64,000 nt of DNA, taken from Sphaerotilus natans (lineage in GTDB: Bacteria; Pseudomonadota; Gammaproteobacteria; Burkholderiales; Burkholderiaceae_C). Below the pieces are notes generated by a model. The model saw only the letters and a list, made by a program, of their open reading frames with translations, ran no database searches and had not been told where the DNA came from. The translations under genes and the position numbers were made by a program. The stretch covers positions 62,001 through 126,000 of the forward strand of contig NZ_FTMZ01000010.1 of the NCBI RefSeq assembly GCF_900156335.1, in the 5' to 3' direction. Below are positions 15,500 through 25,483 of the stretch, piece by piece (the first letter of the stretch is position 1; every line of letters begins with the position of its first letter).

Positions 15500-16765
15500 T
15501 CAACCGCCGGCTGGAAAGCGCACCACCACCTCCTGCACCACCGGCGCCCGCCCCGCCCCCTCGCGCTGAACCTTCAGCGGCAGCCAGGTACCGGGCGGCT
15601 GGCGCTGCACGAGGGCGCGCAGGGCGTCGGGGCTGCGCAGCGGGCGGCCGGCGGCCTCGGTGAGCAGGTCGCCCTCGCGCAGGCCGGCGGCGGCGGCCAG
15701 GCTGCCAGGGGTCACGGCGCTCAGGCGCACGCCGTCGGGCGCGGGCGCCATCGCGATGCCCAGGCGCGGCGGGGCGTCGTCGCGGGGCGGGTCGATCAGA
15801 TAGAGGCCGTCGGCCAGCGTCTCGCCCAGGGCCTGGCAGCTCTCGGCGCGCTCCCAGGTCAGCAGCGCGCCGATGCGCGGCACGCCCAGGTCGCGCAGCT
15901 GATGCGCCACGCCGTGGCCGTCGCGCACATGGCCGCCGCCCAGGATGCCGACGATCAGCAGGCCGGGCTCGCGCGCCAGCCGCGCGGCGATGGCCTCGGC
16001 CATCGCGCGGTCCCAGAAGGCCTGCGCGCCGATGAAGCGCGCGAAGGCGTCCGGCGGCGGCGCGTCAGGGGCGGTCGGGGAAGGCTGCGCTGCGCCGCCC
16101 TCGCCGGCCGGGCCGGGATGGGCGTGGAAGACCTGGCGCAGCATCTGCCGGTAGGCCTCGGGCGGCTCGGCGGGTCGGCCGACGCCCTCGCGCTCGGCCT
16201 CGCTCAGCGCCTCGAAGCCGCGCCGGCCGACCGCCGCCACCACGCCACGCTCGACATTGAGCGCCAGCATCGGCAGCCGGTTCATCCGGGCGAAATGGAA
16301 AAGCGGCAGGTACAGGCGCGCGTCGAAGCCCCAGACCTGGTCCCACTCCGACTGGCGCAGGAACTCGGCCTCCGACAGCCGACCGGCCACCCAGGCATCG
16401 AGCACCGGCTGCAGCCGGCGCGGGAACATCTCCAGCCCGAGCGCCAGCGCCGGCCGGCGCGCGTGCAGCTGCGCCAGGACCTGGAGCTGCCAGCGGTGGT
16501 CCTCGGCGCTGTCGTGGCGCTCGCCGAGCAGCACCACCTGCGCCTCGGCCATCCAGCCCAGCAGCTCGGCGGCGGGCAAGGGGCGCGGCGCGGCGGCGGT
16601 CGGCGCCAGCCACTGACCGGGAGGCTGGTCAGGCGCGCAGAGCGCGGCCGCAGGGGGCGGCTCGGCCGCCGCGCCCGGCCCGGGCAGCATCAGCATCGGC
16701 ACCAGCAGCGCCGAGAGCAGCCACGGGCGGGCCGGCGACAGAACGGACGGAAGCGGCAGGCGCAT
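15500..16765 (-). CDS. ChaN-family lipoprotein-like protein with C-terminal PDZ domain
   Basis: The 421-residue protein has a signal peptide (about residues 1-34). A ChaN/DUF399 domain follows at about 65-320: VVLLGERHDSAEDHRWQLQV near 77, LGLEMFPRRLQPVLD near 108, then GILGGGHVRDGHGVAHQL. ChaN of Campylobacter binds haem in the periplasm as a dimer; here haem binding is inferred only. The last 85 residues form a PDZ domain (PGSLAAAAGLREGDLLTEAA), so the protein may also bind peptide tails. It is a single gene on the minus strand, 93 bp from the acyltransferase gene, whose 3' end faces its start. Confidence 0.82.
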   Translation of the reverse strand: MRLPLPSVLSPARPWLLSALLVPMLMLPGPGAAAEPPPAAALCAPDQPPGQWLAPTAAAPRPLPAAELLGWMAEAQVVLLGERHDSAEDHRWQLQVLAQLHARRPALALGLEMFPRRLQPVLDAWVAGRLSEAEFLRQSEWDQVWGFDARLYLPLFHFARMNRLPMLALNVERGVVAAVGRRGFEALSEAEREGVGRPAEPPEAYRQMLRQVFHAHPGPAGEGGAAQPSPTAPDAPPPDAFARFIGAQAFWDRAMAEAIAARLAREPGLLIVGILGGGHVRDGHGVAHQLRDLGVPRIGALLTWERAESCQALGETLADGLYLIDPPRDDAPPRLGIAMAPAPDGVRLSAVTPGSLAAAAGLREGDLLTEAAGRPLRSPDALRALVQRQPPGTWLPLKVQREGAGRAPVVQEVVVRFPAGG

Positions 16766-16858
16766 GGGCAGGACTCCGGGAAGCGGCGCGAACAGACGGA
16801 AGGACAGCCGTCCCGCCGATCATCGCACCGCGATCTGCCCCGCCCTGACCCCAGGCCT

Positions 16859-18115
16859 TCAGGCCTCCGCCGCGGAACGAGGCGAGCGCAGCGCGCGCAG
16901 CCGCTCCAGCCATGCCGTCTGCCCCTGCCACACGCCGCAGCGCAGGCGCGACATCAGCGAGCCGGTATTCACCGCCAGGTAGCGGCGGTGCGAGAAGACA
17001 TGGTTGCCGAAGTCTTCCTTGATCTTGGTGGTGCCCGGCATCATGTCGATGTGATGCGTGTCGCCCCGGGCGATCTCGGCCTGGATCTTCAGCAGCATCA
17101 GCACCCGACCGGGCTCGTACTTGGCGTGCGCGCTGTCGAAGGCGGTCAGGTGGAAGAACAGCGTGCCGGCGAAGTGGAAGCACAGCGCGAAGGCCAGCAC
17201 CCGCCCCTCGCCCGACTTCAGCAGGTAGTGGCGCGCCCAGCCCCGCTGGGAGGCCGTCTCCAGCATCGCGTGGTAGATGCCGCTCTCGGCCGGAATCTCG
17301 AACAGCGAATGGCGTTCGCGCCCCTTGCCCGCCAGTTCCCGCTGCCGCTGCACATGCAGCGCCTCGACCTGTTCCAGCTCGTCGGCCGACAGGCGCGAGA
17401 CGCACGTCAGGTGCGCCCCCAGGTCCCGTTCGGCGGCACGAAGCCGGTTCATCACCTTGCCCAGCACCGACTTCTTCAGCGTCGCGCAGTAGGCATCGAA
17501 CGTGGGAGCCAGCACCGCCCAGTGCGACACCATCGGCTCGATCTGCTCGGGCGCGATGTGGCTGGCGGCCTCGAACGCCACCTGGCAGGGCGAGGCCCCC
17601 CGGAAGTAGGCCAACTCGATGTAGTCGGCCGGCGCCGACGGCCCGCGCAGATGCGCCACGAAGGCCCGGGCGCATGGGCGGACATCGGTGGCCTCCGGAA
17701 CGAGGAAGTCCCCTTCCAGCGCCAGCGAGCCCTGCACCTTGCCCCAGAACCAGACCCGGCGCACATGGCCTCGAACCCAGGGCCGCTGCTCGATCACCAG
17801 CGGGGCCATGCCAATCAGTCGCTCGCCGCGCCAGGCCAGCAGGAAATGCATGCGCCGGCCCGACTGCAGGAACAGCGGAGCCATCAGCCGCACCCACTCG
17901 GGCTGGTAGAACAGCCCCCGGCCATCGGGCACACGGTCGAGCAGGTCATGGATCGCGATCGCATGAGCCGACAGCTCATCGGGATGGGCGACCACCGTGA
18001 TGCGGGGGAGCGCCGGCGAGGCCATCAGCTCACGCCCTGCATCCAACCCTGCAATTCGGGGGAGGAAGGACTCGGCCATCTCGTGGACAGGCAACATCAG
18101 GCGCGAGTCAGTCAT
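16859..18115 (-). CDS. CelD/FemAB-type GNAT acyltransferase
   Basis: The predicted 418-residue protein resembles the BcsL/CelD acetyltransferase group (Acetyltransf_6): an N-terminal half ending in SVLGKVMNRLRAAERDLGAH, then a GNAT-like fold with WARHYLLKSGEGRVLAFALC and FDSAHAKYEPGRVLMLLKIQ, and the closing IDMMPGTTKIKEDFG. Such proteins act on polysaccharide or lipid-linked precursors in exopolysaccharide or cellulose-related loci, but no such genes lie nearby, so its substrate is open. The start at 18115 (MTDSRLMLP) follows a GGGGGG ribosome binding site; an upstream in-frame ATG at 18232 falls inside the guaA terminator. Confidence 0.8.
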   Translation of the reverse strand: MTDSRLMLPVHEMAESFLPRIAGLDAGRELMASPALPRITVVAHPDELSAHAIAIHDLLDRVPDGRGLFYQPEWVRLMAPLFLQSGRRMHFLLAWRGERLIGMAPLVIEQRPWVRGHVRRVWFWGKVQGSLALEGDFLVPEATDVRPCARAFVAHLRGPSAPADYIELAYFRGASPCQVAFEAASHIAPEQIEPMVSHWAVLAPTFDAYCATLKKSVLGKVMNRLRAAERDLGAHLTCVSRLSADELEQVEALHVQRQRELAGKGRERHSLFEIPAESGIYHAMLETASQRGWARHYLLKSGEGRVLAFALCFHFAGTLFFHLTAFDSAHAKYEPGRVLMLLKIQAEIARGDTHHIDMMPGTTKIKEDFGNHVFSHRRYLAVNTGSLMSRLRCGVWQGQTAWLERLRALRSPRSAAEA

Positions 18116-18173
18116 GACACCCCCCCGCAAATGGGTGTAGAAATTGAATTCATTTTGTGCGAACAGCGATCTG

Positions 18174-18193
18174 ATCCCGCCTGATCGCGGGAT
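18174..18193. repeat. Perfect inverted repeat upstream of the acyltransferase gene
   Basis: ATCCCGC-CTGATC-GCGGGAT, a 7-bp perfect stem, sits 59 bp before the start codon beside a TATATC that could be a -10 element on the minus strand. It may be an operator. Confidence 0.4.
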
Positions 18194-18225
18194 ATAGGTG
18201 GAATTCACCGCCTTTCTATCCGTAA

Positions 18226-18262
18226 AAAGCAAAAAGCCCGAGCTTTGTAGCCCGGGCTTTAC
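18226..18262 (-). terminator. Rho-independent terminator of guaA
   Basis: On the minus strand a stem AAGCCCGGGCT/AGCTCGGGCTT with a short loop is followed by a T-rich run (TTTTTGCTTTTT). It lies 66 bp after the guaA stop. Confidence 0.85.
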
Positions 18263-18327
18263 AACACACGAGGTCAGATGATGAACAGGTCACGGAACAA
18301 TCCGGGACCCGAAGAATCGACGCCGTT

Positions 18328-19935
<1,608 letters not shown>

Positions 19936-19984
19936 GGGCGGTGCGATTCGGATGCGATTCGGTGCGATGCGGCGCCGGACGGGC

Positions 19985-21250
19985 TCAGACCGCGTGCGGC
20001 GCCGAAGAGGAGACAAAGGCCGGATGGCGGCGGAAATGGCGCACGGCCAGCACGAAGGCCGCCAGCGTCAGCGCCGAGCAGAGATAGAGCGGCGCGCCGA
20101 TGCGCCAGTCGCCCCGGGGCAGGTCGGACACCAGGCCGAGCAGGCCGGCACCGATGACCGGCGCGAAGACCTGCATCGCGCTGTTGAGCGAGGCCACCGC
20201 GCCGAGCGAGCGGCCCTGCGCGCTGTCGTCGGCGGCGTTGGAGACCAGCGTCTGGATGGCCGCCTGCGTCATGAAGCCGAAGACGTTCATGCCGATGATG
20301 GCGTACACCATCCAGGCCTCGGTCGCCGCGCCCCACAGCGCATAGCAGACGGTCGACGACAGCAGGCCGATGACGGCGATGCGCTGCGGCGTCGAGCGCT
20401 TCAGCGCCACCCGGATCAGCCCGCCCTGCACCAGCACCGACATCACGCCGATGGCGAACAGCGACCAGCCGTTCTCCTTCGGCCCCCAGCCGAACTTGAA
20501 GGTGGTGTAGAGCACCCAGGTGGTGTGCAGGATGAACTGCGCCAGCCCCGCCAGCGCGATCACCGTCACCAGCGCGCCGATGCCGTGCAAGTCGCGCAGC
20601 TGGCGCAGCGAGGTCAGCGGGTTGGCGCGCTTCCAGTCGGCCGGGCGGCGCTTTTCGGGCGGCAGCGACTCCGGCAGCACGAAGACGCCGTAGATCGCGT
20701 TGAGCACCGCCAGCCCGCCGGCGACGAAGAAGGGCAGATGCAGGTCGATCGCGCCCAGCAGCCCGCCGAGGACCGGCCCGAGCACGAAGCCCATGCCGAA
20801 CATCGCGCCCAGCATACCGAAGCGCTTGGCGCGCTCCTCGGGGGCGCTGATGTCGGCCACATAGGCCTGCGCGACCGCCGCATTGGCCTGCATCGCGCCG
20901 CTGACCAGGCGCACCGCCACCAGCATCCACAGCGCGGTGGCCAGGCCGGTGACGATGAAGCTCAGCGCCAGGCCGAAGAAGCCCAGCAGCAGCACCGGGC
21001 GGCGCCCGTGCTGGTCCGACAGCGCGCCCAGGATCGGCGAGCCCCAGAAGCTGGCGAAGCCGAACGCGAAGGTGATGACGCCATACCAGAAGGCATGGTC
21101 GCCCTGGTCGCCGGTGAAGGTGCCCACCAGCGGGGCCAGCACCGGGATGATCAGGCCGATCGACACCATGTCGATCAGCACCGTCAGCATGATGAAGGGC
21201 ATGGCCGCGGCCCGAGGGGGGCGCGGCACCTTCGCGTCGGCAGCGCTCAC
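19985..21250 (-). CDS. MFS transporter, TCR/Tet-type drug exporter family
   Basis: The 421-residue protein has twelve hydrophobic segments and the TetA-group signatures: [20 protein letters not shown] near residue 23, the motif-A loop [16 protein letters not shown] near 75, and [16 protein letters not shown] near 150. Members exchange a drug or metabolite for protons. It lies 7 bp after guaB and 49 bp before guaA on the same strand, so it is almost surely in the gua transcript. That makes a purine-related substrate worth considering, but the sequence does not show one. Confidence 0.9.
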   Translation of the reverse strand: MSAADAKVPRPPRAAAMPFIMLTVLIDMVSIGLIIPVLAPLVGTFTGDQGDHAFWYGVITFAFGFASFWGSPILGALSDQHGRRPVLLLGFFGLALSFIVTGLATALWMLVAVRLVSGAMQANAAVAQAYVADISAPEERAKRFGMLGAMFGMGFVLGPVLGGLLGAIDLHLPFFVAGGLAVLNAIYGVFVLPESLPPEKRRPADWKRANPLTSLRQLRDLHGIGALVTVIALAGLAQFILHTTWVLYTTFKFGWGPKENGWSLFAIGVMSVLVQGGLIRVALKRSTPQRIAVIGLLSSTVCYALWGAATEAWMVYAIIGMNVFGFMTQAAIQTLVSNAADDSAQGRSLGAVASLNSAMQVFAPVIGAGLLGLVSDLPRGDWRIGAPLYLCSALTLAAFVLAVRHFRRHPAFVSSSAPHAV

Positions 21251-21257
21251 GAGACGA

Positions 21258-22730
21258 TCACTCCAGCCGGTAGTTCGGCGCTTCCTTGGTGATCTGCACG
21301 TCGTGGACGTGGCTCTCGCGGATGCCGGCGGAGGTGATCTCGACGAACTCCGCCCGGTCGTGCATCTCGGCGACCGAGGCGCAGCCGCAGTAGCCCAGCG
21401 AGGCGCGGATGCCGCCGGCCATCTGGTAGATGATCGCCAGCACCGAGCCCTTGTAGGGCACGCGACCTTCGATGCCTTCCGGCACCAGCTTGTCCTGGTT
21501 CGGGTTGGTGGTCTCGTCGTTTTCCTGGAAGTAGCGATCGGCCGAGCCGGCCTTCATCGCGCCGATCGAGCCCATGCCGCGGTAGCTCTTGTACGAGCGG
21601 CCCTGGTACAGGATGACCTCGCCCGGGGCTTCCTCGGTGCCGGCGAACATGCCGCCCATCATCACGGTCGACGCGCCCGCGGCCAGGGCCTTGGAGATGT
21701 CGCCCGAGTAGCGGATGCCGCCGTCGGCGATCAGCGGCACGCCGGTGCCCTTCAGCGCGGTGGCGACGTTGTCGATCGCGGTGATCTGCGGCACGCCCAC
21801 GCCCGCGACGATGCGGGTGGTGCAGATCGAGCCCGGGCCGATGCCGACCTTGACCGCGTCGGCGCCGGCCTCGGCCAGCGCCAGCGCGGCCGCGCCCGTG
21901 GCGATGTTGCCGCCGATGACATCGACCTGCGGGAAGTTCTTCTTCACCCAGCGCACGCGCTCGATGACGCCGTGGCTGTGGCCGTGCGCGGTGTCGACCA
22001 CCAGCGCGTCGACGCCGGCGGCCACCAGCAGCTCGATGCGCTCCTCGGTGCCGTCACCGACGCCGACGGCCGCGCCGACGCGCAGCTTGCCCTGCGCGTC
22101 GCGCGCGGCGTTCGGGAAGCTGGTCTGCTTGGTGATGTCCTTGACGGTGAACAGGCCGCGCAGCTCGGACTGCTCGTTGAGCACCAGCACGCGCTCGAGC
22201 TTGTGCGTGTGCATCAGCGCCTTGGCCTCGGCCAGCGAGGCGCCCTCGTTGACGGTGACCAGGCGCTCGCGCGGGGTCATGATGTCGCGCACCGGGGCAT
22301 CAAGACGGGTCTCGAAGCGCAGGTCGCGGCCGGTGACGATGCCCACCACCCGGCCGTTCTCGACGACGGGGAAGCCGGAAATGCCGTGGGCACGCGACAG
22401 CTCGATGACGTCGCGCACGCGGGCGTTCGGCGCGATGGTGATCGGGTCCTTGAGCAGACCGGATTCATAGCGCTTGACGCGGGCGACCTCGGCCGCCTGC
22501 TGCTTCGGGCTGAGGTTCTTGTGGACGATGCCGATGCCGCCTTCCTGGGCGATCGCGATCGCCAGGCGGGCCTCGGTCACGGTGTCCATCGCTGCCGACA
22601 CCAGCGGCAGGTTCAGCGTGATGTTGCGCGACAGCTGGGTCGCCAGGGAGGTGTCGCGGGGCAACACCTGGGAGTACGCGGGGACCAGCAACACATCGTC
22701 GAAGGTCAGGGCTTTGCCGAGAAGGCGCAT
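21258..22730 (-). CDS. guaB: IMP dehydrogenase
   Basis: The 490-residue protein matches bacterial IMPDH in length and order. It opens [20 protein letters not shown] and has two CBS domains ([39 protein letters not shown]). The catalytic cysteine lies in [20 protein letters not shown] near 302, and a [18 protein letters not shown] flap region follows. It oxidises IMP to XMP with NAD, the first committed step to GMP. ATG 22730 is preceded by a plausible ribosome binding site; the in-frame ATG at 22751 is seven codons earlier. It starts the guaB-MFS-guaA transcript. Confidence 0.98.
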   Translation of the reverse strand: MRLLGKALTFDDVLLVPAYSQVLPRDTSLATQLSRNITLNLPLVSAAMDTVTEARLAIAIAQEGGIGIVHKNLSPKQQAAEVARVKRYESGLLKDPITIAPNARVRDVIELSRAHGISGFPVVENGRVVGIVTGRDLRFETRLDAPVRDIMTPRERLVTVNEGASLAEAKALMHTHKLERVLVLNEQSELRGLFTVKDITKQTSFPNAARDAQGKLRVGAAVGVGDGTEERIELLVAAGVDALVVDTAHGHSHGVIERVRWVKKNFPQVDVIGGNIATGAAALALAEAGADAVKVGIGPGSICTTRIVAGVGVPQITAIDNVATALKGTGVPLIADGGIRYSGDISKALAAGASTVMMGGMFAGTEEAPGEVILYQGRSYKSYRGMGSIGAMKAGSADRYFQENDETTNPNQDKLVPEGIEGRVPYKGSVLAIIYQMAGGIRASLGYCGCASVAEMHDRAEFVEITSAGIRESHVHDVQITKEAPNYRLE

Positions 22731-22840
22731 GGGAAGGGGCTCCAGACGCAAAAGGAGATTATACGGACCCGTTACAGCCTCTTCCCAGTCCTCATGATCT
22801 GGACATGTTCGGCGCGGGCTGGCGCACTACACTTCGTGGC

Positions 22841-23398
22841 ATGTCTTCGCCTTCGAATTTCCAGCTCCGGGCGCGGATGCCGGCCCTGCTGCTGTCGCTC
22901 CTGGGTGTGCTGGGCGGGCTGATGCTGAGCTCGCCCGCAGCCGCGCAGTGGAAGTGGCGCGATGCCCAGGGCCGCGTGCAGTACAGCGACCGCCCTCCCC
23001 CGACCACCGTGCCCGACCGCGACATCCTGGCGCGACCGGCCGCCGCCCGCACCACCGGCACAGGCACCGTCTCCAGCCCGTCGGTGGCCAGCGCATCCGG
23101 TCCGGTGTCGGGCAGCGCGGCCAGCGCCGTGCCGGCCCCGGCCGCCGCATCGGCGCCGACCGCCGGCGAGACCCGCCGCCGGGCCCAGGAAGACGCCACC
23201 CGCCGCGCCGACGAGGAGCGCCAGGCCCGCCAGCGCGCCGACAACTGCGCCCGCGCCCGCGACTACGCCCGCACCGTCGAATCCGGCCAGCGCCTGACGC
23301 GCACCAACGAGCGCGGCGAGCGCGAGTTCCTCGACGACGGCCAGCGCGCGGCCGAGCTGCGCCGCGCCCGCGAGGTCATCGCGAGCGACTGCCGCTGA
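22841..23398 (+). CDS. DUF4124 domain secreted protein
   Basis: The predicted 185-residue protein has a signal peptide ending at SSPAAAQ, then the short DUF4124 motif WKWRDAQGRVQYSDRPPPTT near residue 37, an Ala/Ser/Pro-rich linker, and a charged helical tail (RRRAQEDATRRADEERQARQ and CARARDYARTVESGQRL). DUF4124 proteins are widespread periplasmic proteins of unknown role. ATG 22841 is used; 22877 is also possible. It is divergent from guaB and converges with rnfH, overlapping the end of that gene by 23 bp. Confidence 0.8.
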   Translation: MSSPSNFQLRARMPALLLSLLGVLGGLMLSSPAAAQWKWRDAQGRVQYSDRPPPTTVPDRDILARPAAARTTGTGTVSSPSVASASGPVSGSAASAVPAPAAASAPTAGETRRRAQEDATRRADEERQARQRADNCARARDYARTVESGQRLTRTNERGEREFLDDGQRAAELRRAREVIASDCR

Positions 23399-23705
23399 CG
23401 CGCCGGCGCCCGCCCTCGCCCTGCGCGCGGTAGCGCTGGCGGCGCGCCTCCTTCGGATCGACCTTCAGCGGCCGGCAGATGTCGAGCCGGTCGCCCGGCT
23501 GCATCGGCGTGTCGGGCGCGACCAGGCGGCCGCCGATGCCGAAGGCCAGGCCCTCGGCGCCGACCAGCTCGGCATGGCGCGCCACCAGACCGCTGGCCGC
23601 CAGCGCCTGCGCCGCGCTGGCGCCGGCCGCCAGCGTCACCCGCACCCGATCGATCTGGCGCGGCCCCGGGCTGAAGGCGACCTCGACCTGCATCGGCAGG
23701 CTCAT
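23376..23705 (-). CDS. rnfH: RnfH family protein
   Basis: The predicted 109-residue protein has the ubiquitin-like RnfH fold: MQVEVAFSPGPRQIDRVRVT, then GIGGRLVAPDTPMQPGDRLD and the closing ICRPLKVDPKEARRQRYRA typical of the family. Its function is not established; the gene commonly sits beside ratA and smpB. ATG 23705 (MSLPMQVEV) is chosen; 23693 and 23729 are in frame, the last overlapping ratA by 14 bp. It is probably translated from the ratA transcript. Confidence 0.9.
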   Translation of the reverse strand: MSLPMQVEVAFSPGPRQIDRVRVTLAAGASAAQALAASGLVARHAELVGAEGLAFGIGGRLVAPDTPMQPGDRLDICRPLKVDPKEARRQRYRAQGEGGRRRVSGSRSR

Positions 23706-23715
23706 CGGCGTGTCC

Positions 23716-24183
23716 TCAGCGCCGGCCATGCACCTGCTCCGCCCGCGTGACGAAGGCGTCGACGAAGGTGTTGGCGATGCGGTCGAACACCGGGCTGACC
23801 ACCATTTCCAGCGGCCGGCTCGAGAAGGCATAGCTCAGCTCGAACTCGACCCGGCAGGCCTGCGGCCCGGACTCCGGGCGCGAGGCCGCCGGCGTGCCGA
23901 TCGGGATGAAGCGCCAGGAGCCGTCGAGCCGCGAGAACGGGCCGTCGACCAGGCTCATCGTGACCGACTCGCCCGGCACATGGCTGTTGCGGGTGGTGAA
24001 CGCATGGCGCACGCCGGCATAGGCCAGGTGCAGCCGCGCGGTCACCGCACCGGCTTCGTCACCGAGCACCTCCGCCTTCTGGCACCAGGGCAGGAACTTG
24101 GGATAGCTGGCCACATCGACGACGAGATCGAACATCTCGCGCGGCGAGTACCAGAGCAGGACGGACTTCTTGACGTGCTTCAT
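23716..24183 (-). CDS. ratA: RatA/Coq10-type START-domain protein
   Basis: The 155-residue protein has the family opening [20 protein letters not shown] and the polyketide-cyclase/Coq10 pocket elements [14 protein letters not shown] and [14 protein letters not shown]. The family includes E. coli RatA (reported to inhibit 70S assembly) and Coq10, a ubiquinone-binding factor; which role applies here cannot be read from sequence. It is divergent from smpB with only 47 bp between the start codons, the usual proteobacterial arrangement. Confidence 0.93.
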   Translation of the reverse strand: MKHVKKSVLLWYSPREMFDLVVDVASYPKFLPWCQKAEVLGDEAGAVTARLHLAYAGVRHAFTTRNSHVPGESVTMSLVDGPFSRLDGSWRFIPIGTPAASRPESGPQACRVEFELSYAFSSRPLEMVVSPVFDRIANTFVDAFVTRAEQVHGRR

Positions 24184-24201
24184 ACAATGCCCGGATTGTA
24201 T
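24182..24201. promoter_or_regulatory. Inverted repeat between ratA and smpB
   Basis: ATACAAT-GCCCGG-ATTGTAT is a perfect 7-bp inverted repeat. Each arm contains TACAAT, a good -10 hexamer, one per strand, so it may be paired divergent promoters or an operator. It overlaps the ratA start codon, and matching -35 boxes are weak. Confidence 0.45.
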
Positions 24202-24230
24202 TGAGTCCCAGAACGAACCCGTCCCAAGCC

Positions 24231-24698
24231 ATGAGCATCGTCGAGAACCGGAAAGCGCGTTTCAACTACCACATCGAGGAACGCTTCGAGGCCGGCGTGG
24301 TGCTGTCAGGCTGGGAAATCAAGGCCATCCGCGCCGGCCAGGTGCAGCTCACCGACGGCTACATCGTGCTGAAGGACGGCGAGATGTTCATGATCGGCTG
24401 CCGCATCAACGCGCTGCGATCGGCCTCGACCCATGTGCGCCCGGAGGCCGACCGCACCAAGAAGCTGCTGATGAAGAAGGAGCAGATCCGCCGGCTGATC
24501 GGCAAGGTCGAGCAGAAGGGCTTCACGCTGGTGCCGCTGGACCTGCACTTCAAGGGCAGCTACGTGAAGGCCGAGATCGCGCTGGCCAAGGGCAAGGCCG
24601 AGCACGACAAGCGCGAAACCGAGAAGAAGCGCGACTGGGAGCGCGAGAAGGGCCAGCTGATGCGCACCAAGGTCTCCAGCCCGCGCAAGGACGACTGA
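24231..24698 (+). CDS. smpB: SsrA-binding protein SmpB
   Basis: The 155-residue protein is a typical Smp[41 protein letters not shown] near residue 30, [20 protein letters not shown], and a lysine/arginine-rich tail ([18 protein letters not shown]). It binds tmRNA and carries it to stalled ribosomes. ATG 24231 (MSIVENRK) is the family start; an in-frame ATG ten codons earlier would add non-conserved residues. The tmRNA gene itself is not in the window. Confidence 0.97.
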   Translation: MSIVENRKARFNYHIEERFEAGVVLSGWEIKAIRAGQVQLTDGYIVLKDGEMFMIGCRINALRSASTHVRPEADRTKKLLMKKEQIRRLIGKVEQKGFTLVPLDLHFKGSYVKAEIALAKGKAEHDKRETEKKRDWEREKGQLMRTKVSSPRKDD

Positions 24699-24710
24699 GC
24701 CCGAGCCCGC

Positions 24711-25256
24711 TCAGGCCCCGGTCCGTGGCGCCAGCGGTTGCAGCGGCGCCAGACGCTGCAGCCTCACCTCCAGCGGCGGCGGCTCGCGCAGCGTCTGCGC
24801 GATGACGCAGTAGCGCTCGGTCAGCTTCAGCAGCGTGGCGAGCTGCTCGTCGGAGGCGTCCGAATCCACCTCGAAGCGCAGCCGCAGCGCGGTCAGGCCG
24901 ACCGGCACGTCGCACGCCAGCCCCAGCGTGCCGCGGAAATCGCTCTCGCCCTCGACGATCACCCGCGCGGTGCGCAGCCTCACCCCGGTGGCGGTGGCCA
25001 CCACATTGAGCGTGACGCCGGCGCAGGCGGCCAGGGCCTCGAGCAGCATGTCGCCGGAGCAGGCCTCGCCGCCCTCGCCACCGGCGGCCGGGTGCAGTCC
25101 GGCGTCGAAGGCCGCGAAGCGGGTCTCGATGCGGCACGAGGGCTTCTCGGGGTGCAGCAGCGCCTCGGCGCGAAAGGTCTGGCGCGCGGCGGCCGGCTCG
25201 TCACGGTAGCGCGCCTTGATCGGCGCCTGGCGCTGGCGCAGTTCCTCGGGGGTCAT
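24711..25256 (-). CDS. OsmC family protein
   Basis: The 181-residue protein has the OsmC/Ohr fold features: ACSGDMLLEALAACAGVTLN near residue 83 with two cysteines in the expected positions, then VIVEGESDFRGTLGL and LKLTERYCVIAQTLREPP near the end. Members reduce organic hydroperoxides with the two cysteines; this one belongs to the broader YhfA-like set, so peroxidase activity is plausible but not certain. The ATG at 25256 (MTPEELRQRQAPI) is taken; the open frame extends further upstream without family content. It is convergent with smpB, 12 bp apart. Confidence 0.88.
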   Translation of the reverse strand: MTPEELRQRQAPIKARYRDEPAAARQTFRAEALLHPEKPSCRIETRFAAFDAGLHPAAGGEGGEACSGDMLLEALAACAGVTLNVVATATGVRLRTARVIVEGESDFRGTLGLACDVPVGLTALRLRFEVDSDASDEQLATLLKLTERYCVIAQTLREPPPLEVRLQRLAPLQPLAPRTGA

Positions 25257-25440
25257 CGGCGAGTCTCCTGGGCGAAAGGCGAATGTCGTTGTGATCTGGA
25301 ACACGCCGATGATGACCGCCCCCCCGCCCCCGCGCCATCGGGAACGCCCTTGTCGACGCCGGCCGCGGCGTTGCGCCACGTCAATGCGGGGACATGAATG
25401 AAGCCACGCGCCGAACCGCACCGAAACGCGCCGAACCGCC

Positions 25441-25465
25441 GTCATGCCCGCGCAGGCGGGCACCC
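25441..25465 (-). repeat. REP-like palindrome, copy 2
   Basis: On the minus strand it follows the same GGGT-N3-CGCCTGCGCG-N3-ATGAC pattern as the copy at 15424. The core TGCCCGC-GCAG-GCGGGCA is a perfect hairpin with compensatory changes. It lies just after the end of the ABC exporter operon and may also act as its terminator. Confidence 0.6.
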
Positions 25466-25483
25466 ACGCCGGACACCCGCCCC

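Noticed and set aside
23376-23398. Overlap of the DUF4124 gene and rnfH as evidence against one of them.
   Set aside because: Both have clear family content; a 23-bp convergent overlap is common in this compact genome.
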